Counted from the stretch's first letter, positions 36,115 through 45,591 are shown. The stretch: 64,000 nt of DNA from Pseudomonas cuatrocienegasensis (GCF_900110925.1 NZ_FOFP01000005.1:271866-335865); one strand, 5' to 3'. Numbers and translations: made by a program. Notes: generated from the letters alone by a model not told the origin.

Positions 36115-36990
36115 ATGACCCTCTCCGAGCAACCCCCATCGCTCAGCTCACGCCTCACAGCCCTTGCCCAACGCCTGGGCTTTATCGGCCGTGCGCCACG
36201 GCAGATTCTGGAGCGCGCGAGCCATCTGCACCTGCCCTTCGTGGCCTTGCCGCCACTGCGCGAAAGCATCTGCTGGCAGGACGGCCCGCCCCTGCAGCGC
36301 CTGGCAGAGCTGCCACGCGGCGCCCTCTCCGGGCCGGTGCAGGAAGACAAGGCGCAAGCCCATGCCATGCTGGTACGGGTGATCGAGCAGGAACAGCGTG
36401 AGCTGGCAAATTTCGATCTGCGCCTGATCGATGGCCTCAGCGGCGTGAGCAGCGAACAGGCTGTGTGTAGCAGCTTCGAGCAGTACGGCAGCATGCCCTG
36501 TTGCCGAACAGTGCGAATCATCAGCTACAAGGATTTCGTGCGCAGCATCAGCCTGGCACTGCCACGCTTTCTCGCCGGTGAGCAGATTCAGCTGCGCCAG
36601 GCCGACTGGCGTGGCGCACGCGTGTTCTGGGCCGGCGAGCTGCACCCCGAAGCCTTCGCCTGCGCAGTGGCCTACGCCCGCCGCCGCGCCATGGAAGTAA
36701 ACCTGCCCGCCGCCCTGACCCACTATCGCCTGAGCCAAACCGGGCTGAGCGATCTGCAGCGCTGCTACCACGTCCTGGCAATGCCTGCCGCCGCCTGGAG
36801 CGACCCAGCATTCATGGCGCTGCTGCTCGACAACCGCCTGCCCTACGCACGCCTGTCGTTGCTACGCGGCGCAGGGGCACCGGAATTCCTCCTGCTGCCC
36901 AAACAGTCGGCGGAGGCCACGGCCCTGGGTGAAGGTCTGCGCCTGGCTGGCGCGCCAGATGTCTTGCCCTACCTGCAAAGCCATCCCTGA
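36115..36990 (+). CDS. Conserved hypothetical protein, DUF6685-like
   Basis: A 291-residue soluble protein of unknown function, assigned from memory to DUF6685. Residues 20-75 are a hydrophobic, Arg-rich segment (GFIGRAPRQILERASHL). A cluster of Cys occurs at residues 118-131 (VCSSFEQYGSMPCCRTVRII). The C-terminal half is helical with LPAALTHYRLSQTGL and a final PYLQSHP. No signal peptide. Start MTLSEQPPS has only a weak ribosome site, but no other Met is near. Confidence 0.7.
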   Translation: MTLSEQPPSLSSRLTALAQRLGFIGRAPRQILERASHLHLPFVALPPLRESICWQDGPPLQRLAELPRGALSGPVQEDKAQAHAMLVRVIEQEQRELANFDLRLIDGLSGVSSEQAVCSSFEQYGSMPCCRTVRIISYKDFVRSISLALPRFLAGEQIQLRQADWRGARVFWAGELHPEAFACAVAYARRRAMEVNLPAALTHYRLSQTGLSDLQRCYHVLAMPAAAWSDPAFMALLLDNRLPYARLSLLRGAGAPEFLLLPKQSAEATALGEGLRLAGAPDVLPYLQSHP

Positions 36991-37037
36991 TAGGCGCAGC
37001 GCAGCAACACTGACAAGGTGCTAGACGCTGCAGAGCC

Positions 37038-37072
37038 TTCTCCCGGGTTTCGCGGTGCTCAACCCAGGCTAC
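37038..37072 (+). repeat. REP-like repeat, left flank of phage-like cassette
   Basis: A 35-base REP-like palindrome core (CCCGGGTTTCGCGGTGCTC then AACCCAGGCTAC). The same 35 bases with two mismatches, in the same orientation, occur at 38199-38233, on the far side of the three small genes. Confidence 0.8.
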
Positions 37073-37128
37073 TGGTGTGCGCTTGTCAAAACAGAGCCGA
37101 CGCCCTGCATCAAAGCGAGGCTGCAAGC

Positions 37129-37524
37129 TCAGTCAGTGCTGCCCTCGCTTTTGCCTAATTCGTCCAGCACCGCCTGGTGACGACTCGACCATTCAGCCAA
37201 GGAAATACCGCTGCTCTTAAGCAGTTCAGGGTTGCATTTGACCAGATAGACAGCCGCCTTCTGTGCCGAATCCGCCACCTTGAGTTCCAATGCCTGTCGG
37301 TCGAGCGGGCCTTCATAGGCAATCCAACGGCTGAACTCCTCAAACACACTGCAGACCTTCTCGAAATCCTCGTCGTGCATCTTCTGCCAACCGTTTTCGA
37401 TGTTCTCCAGGCGTTTGGGTTTTATCCCGACTATTTCCGCAAAGGCCGGCCGACTCAATCCCATCAGCTCGCGCAAGCCTCGGAGCCGTTCGCCCGCAGT
37501 AAACAGAAAGCGCTTCTTCGTCAT
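37129..37524 (-). CDS. XRE/Cro-type helix-turn-helix regulator, phage-like
   Basis: A 131-residue DNA-binding protein. Residues 12-60 form a Cro/CI-type helix-turn-helix: GERLRGLRELMGLSRPAFAE, then GIKPKRLENIENGWQKM. The C-terminal 65 residues are helical without a cleavage or peptidase domain, so it is not a LexA-like repressor. Start MTKKRFLF; the frame is open upstream. It is divergent from the Cox-like gene at 37658, the usual layout of a phage repressor and its antagonist. The intervening 133 bases would hold the operators. AT-richer codon usage than the flanks. Confidence 0.85.
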   Translation of the reverse strand: MTKKRFLFTAGERLRGLRELMGLSRPAFAEIVGIKPKRLENIENGWQKMHDEDFEKVCSVFEEFSRWIAYEGPLDRQALELKVADSAQKAAVYLVKCNPELLKSSGISLAEWSSRHQAVLDELGKSEGSTD

Positions 37525-37657
37525 CGTTAATCCAGCCTTGACGGAAAACCAGCACGCCACTAACTTACTAACCACTAGTAAATTGAGCCAAGCAAAGAAA
37601 AGACAATCCTGAGAAATACAGGCTAGTCGAGGAGGTCGTAATGGTGCAGGAAGCCGC

Positions 37658-37879
37658 ATGAAAGTGGAAGAACTGGCCCCCGACCTATTCGCAGATTGCC
37701 CTCGCTATCTCACCCCGCAGCGCTTCGCTGAACTGGCAAGCCTGCAGAAGCAGCAGAACATGGTGACGCAGTGGATTGACGACGGCGCGCTGCCCACGCG
37801 TTGTTTCGGCAAGTATCGCTTGATCGATATCCAGACGCTGATCCAGCGCCTCAACCAAGCCCAAGGAGTACAAGGATGA
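37658..37879 (+). CDS. Small HTH protein resembling phage Cox/excisionase
   Basis: A 73-residue protein with YLTPQRFAELASLQKQQNMV, then TQWIDDGALPTRCFGKYRLI and DIQTLIQRL. This is the MerR-like winged-helix pattern of P2-type Cox and AlpA/excisionase proteins, where a T-x-x-W-I-x-x-G-x-L-P segment is diagnostic. Such proteins repress or control excision. Overlaps the next gene by 4 bases (stop TGA inside GGATGAA). No integrase is in reach. Confidence 0.7.
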   Translation: MKVEELAPDLFADCPRYLTPQRFAELASLQKQQNMVTQWIDDGALPTRCFGKYRLIDIQTLIQRLNQAQGVQG

Positions 37880-38151
37880 AGGACGTATGCCTATCACAAG
37901 TGTGCTTGCATGCGGCGGACCTGGTACGCGGCAAGGTTATTCACCTACGCGATGAAGAACGCGCCGTCTTTGAAGCCTTTTCAGTGATCGGCTACGTGCA
38001 CTTCCAACCCAGCCAACACTCCAACGCCCTCACCCTGTGCAGTTGCCGTCACCCGGCGTTGTTCGAGTTCTATTTTTACTATCGCTGGTTACCGAGCAAT
38101 CTGGACCTGTTCAGACTGCCCCCAGAGTTGCGCCAGAACGAGTTTGCTTAG
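37876..38151 (+). CDS. Hypothetical protein coupled to Cox-like gene
   Basis: A 91-residue protein translationally coupled to the previous one, with AAGGAG about 10 bases before its ATG. No family recognised. Features: a Cys-rich patch (CLSQVCLHAAD; later LCSCRHPALFEF) and a Tyr/Phe-rich run (FYFYYRWL) near residue 70. It ends 50 bases before the right REP-like repeat. Likely part of the same phage-derived module. Confidence 0.65.
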   Translation: MKDVCLSQVCLHAADLVRGKVIHLRDEERAVFEAFSVIGYVHFQPSQHSNALTLCSCRHPALFEFYFYYRWLPSNLDLFRLPPELRQNEFA

Positions 38152-38198
38152 GGTCTGCCATGACGTACGTGTGCTGGCGCTTCCATCGGCATTGAGTT

Positions 38199-38233
38199 TT
38201 CTCCCGGCTTCCGCGGTGCTCAACCCAGGCTAC
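38199..38233 (+). repeat. REP-like repeat, right flank of phage-like cassette
   Basis: Direct copy of 37038-37072 with 33 of 35 bases equal. The two copies bracket exactly the three small genes. Confidence 0.8.
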
Positions 38234-38260
38234 CTGCCTGGCATTCGCTTTTATTCAGGC

Positions 38261-38287
38261 AAAAAAATCCCCGCCAGTGGCGGGGAT
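38261..38287 (-). terminator. Terminator of gdhB
   Basis: Stem ATCCCCGCC / GGCGGGGAT, loop of 3 bases, followed on the minus strand by a T-run (A-run 38261-38266 on plus). Confidence 0.92.
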
Positions 38288-38305
38288 CAAGTCAGCTCGT
38301 CAGGC

Positions 38306-41300
38306 TCAGTGCTTGGGCAGGCCGGACTGGCCGCTCTGTGCCAGGTCCATCAGCTCGCGGTTGGCCACGGCGTACATGGCGTAGTCGGTGCCGCTGGCAG
38401 CGCGCAGTTCGCCGAGCATGACCTTCCAGCGATCAACCAGGCGACGGTGCTGTTCCAGCCAGATCTGCATGCGTGCTTCGATGTCCGACGGCGCGTCGGC
38501 CATCTGCAGTACCGAGACGGTGATCGCCCGCTGCTGCCAGTCGAGGTCGTCGCGGAAGGCTTCGCGGGCCAGGGCCTGCCAGTTGTTTTCCACCGGCAAA
38601 CCGGTGATCTGCTGCAGGTACCAGGACAGCTCCAGGGTGCCGCCGACAGCGAAGTAGGCCGCTGCCACCTGGGCCGGTTCCTGCCCGGTGAGGTCTGCCG
38701 CTTCGATGATCGGCAACAACGTGTAGAGGTGGCTGGTGCCGGCCACTACACGGGCCAGTACTTCCGGCACGCCCGCTTCGGCGTAGGCCTGGTAGCGCGC
38801 CAGCCACTGCTCGCGGGCCGGGCCTTCGAGCAACTCGTCCAGGCGCAGGGCCAGGGCCTCGACACGCGGGGCGAAGTGGGCCACGTCGCCAGCCGCATCC
38901 AGCTCGTTGCGCCGGCTGCGCAGGAACCAGCGCGTGGCGCGGCGGCCCAGGCGCATCAGCTCATCCATCATCTGCAACTGCAACTCGGCCGGCACCTGGT
39001 AATCCAGCGCCTCGATCTGCTTCCACCATTGCGGCAGACGGAATACGTCACGCACGATGACATAGGCGCCTGCGACATTCGCCGCGCTCATGCCGGTGGA
39101 CTCCTTCAGACGCTGCACGAAGGTGATGCCCATGTGGTTGACCAGGTCGTTGGCGATCTGCGTGCTGACGATCTCGCGCTTGAGTCGATGGCGGCGCATG
39201 GACTCACCGAAGGTCTCGGCCAGCAGCGGCGGGAAGGCCGTTTCCATCTCGCGGGCCAGGTACTCGTCATCCGGTACCTGGGACTTGAGCAGCGACTCCT
39301 TGAGGTCGATCTTGCTGTAGGAGATCAACACCGACAATTCCGGACGTGTCAGGCCCTGACCTTTGGCGGCGCGCTCGTTGAGCTCTTCGTCAGCGGGCAG
39401 GAACTCCAGGGCGCGATCGAGTTTGCCAGCGCCTTCCAACGCGGCCATCAGGCGCTTGTATTCGCCCAGGCGTTCGCGGGCACGGCGCTCGGCCAGGGAC
39501 AATGCCTGGGTCTGCTTGTAGTTGTTGCCCAACACCAGGCCACCGACGGCGTCGGTCATCTCGGCCAGCAGGACGTTGCGCTGCTTGCCGGTCATGTCAC
39601 CGGCGGCGACGATCTCGTTGAGCAGGATCTTGATGTTCACTTCGTGGTCGGAGCAGTCCACACCACCGGCGTTGTCGATAAAGTCGGTGTAGCTGGCACC
39701 GCCATTGAGGCCGTATTCGATGCGCCCCAGCTGGCTCATGCCCAGGTTGCCGCCCTCGCCTACCACCTTGGCGCGCAGCTCGCGACCGTCGACACGCAGG
39801 GTGTCGTTGGCCTTGTCGCCCACATCGGCGTGGCTTTCTTTGCTCGACTTGACGTAGGTGCCGATACCGCCGTTCCAGATCAGGTCGACCGGTGCCTTGA
39901 GCAGCGCGTTGAGCAGCTCGTTGGGCGCCAGCTTGTCGGCACTGATGTCGAAGCGTGCCTTCATCTGGGCGCTGATCGGGATGCTCTTGGCGCTGCGCAG
40001 GAAGATCCCGCCGCCGTCGGACATCAGCGTGCTGTCATAGTCGGCCCAGCTCGAACGCGGCAGCTCGAACAGGCGCTTGCGCTCGGCGAAGCTCTTACCG
40101 GTGTCCGGATTCGGGTCGATAAAGATATGCAGGTGGTTGAACGCGGCTACCAGTTGCAGCTTGTCCGACAGCAGCAGGCCGTTGCCGAATACGTCGCCGG
40201 CCATGTCGCCGATGCCGATCACCGTGATGCTGTCTTTCTGCACGTCGATGCCGCGCTCGCGGAAGTGACGCTGCACCGAGACCCAGCCGCCCTTGGCGGT
40301 GATGCCCATGCCCTTGTGGTCGTAACCGGCCGAGCCGCCCGAGGCAAAGGCATCGCCCAACCAGAAGTCGTATTCCGCGGCAATGCCGTTGGCAATATCG
40401 GAGAAGGTGGCTGTGCCTTTGTCGGCCGCGACAACCAGGTAGGGGTCGTCCTGGTCATGCCGTACCACGTTGACCGGCGGCACCACGGCACCCTCTTTGA
40501 GGTTGTCGGTGATGTCGAGCAGGCCGCTGATAAAGATGCGGTAGCAGGCGATGCCCTCGGCCAGTATCTCGTCGCGGCTACCGCCGACCGGCATACGCCG
40601 CGGGATGAAACCACCCTTGGCGCCCATGGGCACGATCACCGCGTTCTTCACCTGCTGCGCCTTGACCAGGCCAAGCACCTCGGTACGGAAGTCCTCTTCA
40701 CGGTCCGACCAGCGCAAGCCACCCCGGGCCACGTCGCCAAAGCGCAGGTGTACGCCCTCGACGCGCGGCGAGTAGACGAAGATTTCAAACTTCGGCACCG
40801 GCTTGGGAATCTCCGGGATCGCCCGCGGGTTGAGCTTGAAGCTGAAGTAGGCCTTGCTCTGACCATTGCTGTCGGTCTGGTAGAAGTTGGTGCGCAGGGT
40901 GGCTTTGATCAGGTCCAGGTAGCGCCGCAGGATGCGGTCTTCGTTGAGTACCGCAACGTTCTCCAGCGCACCGAGAATCGCCTGCTCAAGCTTCTGCTGC
41001 TTGCCTTCCAGGTCATCGCTGGTGAGTTTGCGCGCCAGGTAGAAGCGTGTCTTGAACAGGCGCACCAGCTCCTTGGCGATATCGGCATGGTTGACCAGGG
41101 TGCTGGCGATATAGCCCAGGTCGAAGCCCAGACGGATCTGCTTGAGGTAACGCGCATAGGCACGCAGCAGCGCGACATCGCGCCAAGGCATGGCGGCGGT
41201 CAGCACCAGACGGTTGAAGGCATCGTTTTCGGCGTCGCCGCCGACGATGTGCACGAAGGCATCCTGCAGGGTGTCGTTGAGCTGCTGGATATCAACATTC

Positions 41301-43183
41301 AGGCCTTCGGCATAGGTGAAGGCGAAGTCGTGAATCCAGAACTCGCGGCCGTTCTGCTGGTGCAGGCGATAGGGGAATTCGCCCAGCACGCGCAGGCCGA
41401 GGTTCTCCAGAATCGGCAGCACGTCGGACAGCGGCAGCGGTGTGTCGGCGTGGTAGAGCTTGCAGTGCAACTGCTGATCGCCCTGACTCAACGGCTGGTA
41501 GAAGCTCATCACCAGAGGCCGCTCAGCGCTCAGGCTAAGCAGGTGCTGCATGTCGACCACCGCCGAGTGCGGGGCAAAACGCTCGCGGTAACCGGCCGGG
41601 AAGCCACCCGGGAAGTCGGTCAGCACACGGGTGCCCTGGGCTTCGCCGAGGCTTTCGACCATCAGCGCCACATAGTCGTCCTGCCACGAACGGCAGGCCT
41701 GGATTACTTCTTTCTCCAGACGCGCCGGGTCGATCTGGGTCTTGTTCTTCGGGTCCACCCGCAGAATGAACTGCACCCGCGCCAGCACGGACTCGGAGAA
41801 GAACGTCCAGAACTCGCAGTCGGTGGCCTGCAGGCGCTCCATCAGCACCTGCTGGATTTTCAGGCGAGTCTCGGTGGAGTACACGTCGCGCGGCACATAG
41901 GCCAGGCAGTAGCAGAAACGGCCGTACGGATCGCGCCGCAGGAATACGCGAATCTTGTTGCGCTCCTGAATCTGCACGATGGATAGAGCGGTATTGAACA
42001 GCTCATCGACCGGGGTCTGGAACAGGTCGTCGCGCGGCAGCACTTCGAGAACCTGGGCCAGTTCCTTGCCGAGGTGCGCCTTGGCATCGAAGCCCGAACG
42101 CTGCTCGATCAGATCGACCTTGCGGCGAATGTAGGGGATGTCCCACACGCTCTGGGCATACACCGCCGAGGTGTAGAGCCCCATAAAGCGGCATTCCTTG
42201 ACCACTCGGCCTTTGCTGTCCAGCTCGCGGATGGAGACGAAATCCGGGTAGGCCGGACGGTGTACGCGACTCGGCACGGCGGCCTTGGCGAACGACAGCA
42301 GCAGCGGCTCACGCAGGTAGCTGACCGCTTCCGGCTCGATATGCAGCTCTTCGGCACTCAGGCCGCTGCGCAGGCGCTTGGACAGGCCGAGCAGGGAGCT
42401 GGCGTCATAGACCATGGCGCCGCCGTCGGCGGCATCGGCCACGCTGAACTCTTCATAACCGAGAAAGGTGAAGTGGTCTTCGAGCAGCCACTTGAGGTAG
42501 ACCCGTACTTCCTCGAGGTCAGCGCCATCGAGTTGCACACCGGCCTGCCCAGGCTTGAGCTTGCCCAGCCAGGTGAGCAGTTCCTGGGCCTTGGCTTTCA
42601 TCGGCTGGAAGTCCGCGACACTCAGGCGCACTTCTTCGAAGACTTCGTGCAGCGCGGTTTCCAGCGCACGCAGCTCACTGGCCGTAGCGCAGCGGTTGAT
42701 CTCCAGGAACATCAGGGCTTCCTGCAGGATGCCCTCGCCCTGGGCGCCTTTCGGCAGGATTTCCAACAGCTCGCCCTTGGCATCACGGCGCACGCTGAAC
42801 ACGCTGTTCTGCAAGGTGTAAATGCTGTAACCGCGACGGTTGAGCTCCATGCGCACCGAGTCGACCAGGAACGGGATGTCGGCGTGGAGGATTTCAACGG
42901 CGGTGTGAGTCGACTGCCAGCCGTGCTTCTCGTAATCGGGGTTGAAGGCACGAACCTCGGCGTGGGCGTGATCGAAGCGCTCCAGCAACCGCCAGGACGA
43001 CAGGGTGCAACCGACCAGGTCGGACAGGCGACGCTGGGTGAGTTCGTCCAGGGCAATGATGCCGAAGAATTGCTCGGCGAACAGGCCCACTTGTGGCAAC
43101 GCCTGTTCACTGACGTGCTGTGCCAGGGCCGCTTGCAGTTGATGCTGGAAGTCGGCTTTGCTGGCCGCCGTAAAGAACGCCAT
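38306..43183 (-). CDS. gdhB: NAD-dependent glutamate dehydrogenase, 180-kDa class
   Basis: Catabolic enzyme: glutamate + NAD+ to 2-oxoglutarate + NH4+ + NADH. The 1625 residues match the large GDH class (P. aeruginosa GdhB about 1620). The N-terminal ~700 residues include ACT-like regulatory regions (DIPFLVDSVRMELNRRGY). The catalytic core contains the MGAKGGF motif with K856, then a Rossmann segment near IGIGDMAGDVFGNG, and IDNAGGVDCSDHEVN. The C-terminal ~450 residues are helical. In P. aeruginosa it is induced by arginine and allosterically activated by arginine; the sequence alone does not show this. Large antisense ORFs overlap it but are not genes. It adjoins the TRAP/pxp block, which makes glutamate. 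Confidence 0.97.
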   Translation of the reverse strand: MAFFTAASKADFQHQLQAALAQHVSEQALPQVGLFAEQFFGIIALDELTQRRLSDLVGCTLSSWRLLERFDHAHAEVRAFNPDYEKHGWQSTHTAVEILHADIPFLVDSVRMELNRRGYSIYTLQNSVFSVRRDAKGELLEILPKGAQGEGILQEALMFLEINRCATASELRALETALHEVFEEVRLSVADFQPMKAKAQELLTWLGKLKPGQAGVQLDGADLEEVRVYLKWLLEDHFTFLGYEEFSVADAADGGAMVYDASSLLGLSKRLRSGLSAEELHIEPEAVSYLREPLLLSFAKAAVPSRVHRPAYPDFVSIRELDSKGRVVKECRFMGLYTSAVYAQSVWDIPYIRRKVDLIEQRSGFDAKAHLGKELAQVLEVLPRDDLFQTPVDELFNTALSIVQIQERNKIRVFLRRDPYGRFCYCLAYVPRDVYSTETRLKIQQVLMERLQATDCEFWTFFSESVLARVQFILRVDPKNKTQIDPARLEKEVIQACRSWQDDYVALMVESLGEAQGTRVLTDFPGGFPAGYRERFAPHSAVVDMQHLLSLSAERPLVMSFYQPLSQGDQQLHCKLYHADTPLPLSDVLPILENLGLRVLGEFPYRLHQQNGREFWIHDFAFTYAEGLNVDIQQLNDTLQDAFVHIVGGDAENDAFNRLVLTAAMPWRDVALLRAYARYLKQIRLGFDLGYIASTLVNHADIAKELVRLFKTRFYLARKLTSDDLEGKQQKLEQAILGALENVAVLNEDRILRRYLDLIKATLRTNFYQTDSNGQSKAYFSFKLNPRAIPEIPKPVPKFEIFVYSPRVEGVHLRFGDVARGGLRWSDREEDFRTEVLGLVKAQQVKNAVIVPMGAKGGFIPRRMPVGGSRDEILAEGIACYRIFISGLLDITDNLKEGAVVPPVNVVRHDQDDPYLVVAADKGTATFSDIANGIAAEYDFWLGDAFASGGSAGYDHKGMGITAKGGWVSVQRHFRERGIDVQKDSITVIGIGDMAGDVFGNGLLLSDKLQLVAAFNHLHIFIDPNPDTGKSFAERKRLFELPRSSWADYDSTLMSDGGGIFLRSAKSIPISAQMKARFDISADKLAPNELLNALLKAPVDLIWNGGIGTYVKSSKESHADVGDKANDTLRVDGRELRAKVVGEGGNLGMSQLGRIEYGLNGGASYTDFIDNAGGVDCSDHEVNIKILLNEIVAAGDMTGKQRNVLLAEMTDAVGGLVLGNNYKQTQALSLAERRARERLGEYKRLMAALEGAGKLDRALEFLPADEELNERAAKGQGLTRPELSVLISYSKIDLKESLLKSQVPDDEYLAREMETAFPPLLAETFGESMRRHRLKREIVSTQIANDLVNHMGITFVQRLKESTGMSAANVAGAYVIVRDVFRLPQWWKQIEALDYQVPAELQLQMMDELMRLGRRATRWFLRSRRNELDAAGDVAHFAPRVEALALRLDELLEGPAREQWLARYQAYAEAGVPEVLARVVAGTSHLYTLLPIIEAADLTGQEPAQVAAAYFAVGGTLELSWYLQQITGLPVENNWQALAREAFRDDLDWQQRAITVSVLQMADAPSDIEARMQIWLEQHRRLVDRWKVMLGELRAASGTDYAMYAVANRELMDLAQSGQSGLPKH

Positions 43184-43558
43184 GGTTTTGCTCCGTTTGG
43201 CTCGTGATTCGACTGGGGCAGTCGCAGGTCATGACCGCTGCCGTTACGCTGTAGTTCAACGTTAGTCCATGAAGCGCCGATTACATGCTCGAACGCTCAA
43301 TGAGGTAGGCGACAGGGGCGACCCGCTGGTCACATTTGCGCGACGAGCTTAACGACTACAGGTGGGGCAGCGCTTGTAAGCCTGCGACATTTTGTTTCAC
43401 CCCACGCACCAACTCAGTGCTAAAGGCGGTTATCGCCCCACGCAAGTTCCTACGCAACGCCTGTAAGAGCGCCGCCCCGGCGCGAAGCGTTTGGGCAATC
43501 TGACAACTAATGGGGCCTAACGGTGGAGTCTGGCATCGTAGGCTACGTGGTGTATCCC

Positions 43559-43579
43559 GTAGGGTGCGCCGTGCGCACC
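43559..43579 (+). repeat. Dispersed repeat family A, single arm
   Basis: Twenty-one bases starting GTAGGGTGCGCCGTGCGCAC repeat the left arm of copies 1 and 2; the right arm is missing. Lies in the 546-base gap 43184-43729, between gdhB and the TRAP operon, which otherwise holds only repeats and the gdhB promoter. Confidence 0.8.
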
Positions 43580-43600
43580 AACGCGGGCCACAGATGTCCT

Positions 43601-43690
43601 GTAGGAGACCCGCCTCGGGGCGAAGCGATTGCAGCCATCCAGTGAAATAGACGGTGTTGCACAGCATTCGTCGCGGGGCGCGACTCCTAC
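43601..43690. repeat. Dispersed palindromic repeat, family C, copy 1
   Basis: A 90-base element bounded by GTAGGAG and CTCCTAC, with the core CGCCTCGGGGCGAAGCGATT. The same core with the following GCAGCCAT recurs at 51941-52005 in the same orientation. Confidence 0.8.
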
Positions 43691-43729
43691 AAAAGCATCG
43701 GTGCAGTGCAACACTGTGGCGACATAGCC

Positions 43730-45034
43730 TCAGTTACCGCGCATGGCTTCGGGCAATGCCAGGACGATCTGCGGAAACACGGTGATCAGCACGGCCGCCA
43801 GAACCAGCAGCAGGAAGAATGGAAAGCTGGCCTTGGCCACCGTCCACAGGTTGTGCCCGGTGAGATTCTGGATGACGAACAGGTTGAAACCCACCGGCGG
43901 GGTGATCTGCGCCATCTCGACCACCAGGATGACGAAGATACCGAACCACAGCAGATCAATGCCCGCCGCCTGCACTGCAGGCAGCACCACGGCCGTGGTC
44001 AGCAGAATGATCGAGATGCCATCCAGAAAGCAGCCCAGGGCGATAAAGAACAGCGTCAGGGCGAGCAGCAGCACATAGGGTGACAGCTGCTTGGCGATGA
44101 TCCAGTCGGCCAGCGCTGAAGGCAGGCCGGTGAAACTCATGGCCGAGGTCAGGTAGGCCGCACCGAGCAGGATAAAGAAGATCATGCAGGAGGTGCAGAC
44201 CGCGCCCATCAGGCTGGCCATAAAGGTTTCGCGGGTTAGCGCGCCGGAGCACAGGGCAATCAGCAGCGCTCCGACCACACCGACGGCTGCAGCCTCGGTG
44301 GCCGTGGCAATACCGGCATAGATCGAGCCGATCACCGCCACGATCAGCCCCAGCACCGGGATCAGCAGCTTGGCGCGGCGCAGCTTTTCCATAAAGGGCA
44401 GAGCCGCGCCCTCCTCCGGCAACTGGTCGCGGTTGAACGCGGCCCAGAGCATGAGGAAACCGGAGAAGATCACCAGCAGCAGCAAGCCCGGCAGGATACC
44501 GGCGATAAACAGGCGAGAAATCGACACCTGCGCCGCCACGCCATAAACGATCATCATGATCGACGGCGGAATCAGCAACCCCAGGGTCCCGGCGCCGGCC
44601 AGCGAGCCCATGGCGATCGCCTCCGGGTAGCCGCGTGATTTCAGCTCGGGCAGGGAGATCCGCCCGATGGTCGCGGCGGTGGCGGCCGAGGAGCCACTGA
44701 CGGCAGCGAACAACCCGCAGCCGAACACGTTGACGTGCAACAGCCGGCCCGGCAAACCACGCATCCAGGGCGCCAGGCCATTGAACATGTCTTCGGACAG
44801 GCGCGTGCGGTAGAGAATCTCACCCATCCAGATAAACAGCGGCAAAGCGGTCAGGGTCCAGCTGGCGCTCGAGGCCCAACTGGTGGAGGCCAGAATCGAA
44901 CCCGCCGGCGCACCGCCGAACAGCTCCATGCCGAGGATGCCGACGCCCAGCAGCGACAGCGCCACCCAGACGCCCCCACCCAGCAGCACCAACAGGGCCA
45001 CCAGCAGAGTCAGGGTTATTAGTGTGTAGTCCAC
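43730..45034 (-). CDS. TRAP transporter large permease (DctM family)
   Basis: A 434-residue inner-membrane subunit with about 12-14 helices, energised by a sodium gradient in this family. Typical segments: SGSSAATAATIGRISLPEL near residue 120, GTLGLLIPPSIMMIVYG, and TPPVGFNLFVIQNLTG toward the end. Third gene of a dctP-dctQ-dctM order (50-base gap to dctQ). Likely substrate is a carboxylate; the neighbouring pxpABC operon suggests pyroglutamate. No terminator is evident before gdhB's repeats. Confidence 0.93.
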   Translation of the reverse strand: MDYTLITLTLLVALLVLLGGGVWVALSLLGVGILGMELFGGAPAGSILASTSWASSASWTLTALPLFIWMGEILYRTRLSEDMFNGLAPWMRGLPGRLLHVNVFGCGLFAAVSGSSAATAATIGRISLPELKSRGYPEAIAMGSLAGAGTLGLLIPPSIMMIVYGVAAQVSISRLFIAGILPGLLLLVIFSGFLMLWAAFNRDQLPEEGAALPFMEKLRRAKLLIPVLGLIVAVIGSIYAGIATATEAAAVGVVGALLIALCSGALTRETFMASLMGAVCTSCMIFFILLGAAYLTSAMSFTGLPSALADWIIAKQLSPYVLLLALTLFFIALGCFLDGISIILLTTAVVLPAVQAAGIDLLWFGIFVILVVEMAQITPPVGFNLFVIQNLTGHNLWTVAKASFPFFLLLVLAAVLITVFPQIVLALPEAMRGN

Positions 45035-45084
45035 GGTTCACTCACTGATGCAAGGCGGCAACTGCCGCGTGGAAAGGTAAGGAG

Positions 45085-45591
45085 TCACTCACTCATCACG
45101 CCGTCGGCGTCGGCCGCTTCGAAACGCTGTCCGCGGCAGGTCAGCCACAGGCGCTCGGCCATGGCCACCGAGAGAATCAGCGTGCCGAGCACCATGGGCA
45201 GTTGCGGCAGCCACATGGGAATGGGCAGCAAGCCCGATGACACTTCCTTGAATTCATAGGACTCAAGCACGAACAGCGCGCAATACCAGGCCAGGTACAG
45301 GGCGATCAACAAACCGACCAGGGTGCTCAGCACATCAGCCGCGCGCTGCCCGCCAGGGGGTAGCAGGCGATACAGCAATTCGACGCGAATGTGTGCGCCG
45401 CGCTGCAGCGCATAAGGCAGTGCCAGAAAACCTGAAGCGGCCATGGCGTAAGCAGCGAACTCATCGGCTGCCGGCACCATGCTGCCGAGCTGGCGCGCGA
45501 CTATCTGGGCCACCACCAGCAGGCAGATAAGGACGAGAAATACACCGGACAACCACCCGGACAGGGTGTAGAGCTTGTGCAATGGGGTCAT
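45085..45591 (-). CDS. TRAP transporter small permease (DctQ family)
   Basis: A 168-residue membrane protein with four hydrophobic helices (LSGVFLVLICLLVVAQIVAR; YAMAASGFLALPYAL; VLSTLVGLLIALYLAWYCAL; MVLGTLILSVAMAERL), the DctQ pattern. Forms the permease with the DctM protein encoded next. Start MTPLHKLYTL chosen because the longer frame overlaps dctP coding sequence with no membrane logic. Preceding gene is dctP, 64 bases upstream. Confidence 0.9.
   Translation of the reverse strand: MTPLHKLYTLSGWLSGVFLVLICLLVVAQIVARQLGSMVPAADEFAAYAMAASGFLALPYALQRGAHIRVELLYRLLPPGGQRAADVLSTLVGLLIALYLAWYCALFVLESYEFKEVSSGLLPIPMWLPQLPMVLGTLILSVAMAERLWLTCRGQRFEAADADGVMSE

Noticed and set aside
38144..41986. 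1280-codon plus-strand open frame
   Set aside because: Antisense to gdhB, whose protein motifs are unmistakable; long antisense frames are expected in GC-rich DNA. Sequence is low-complexity in family terms with no ribosome site.
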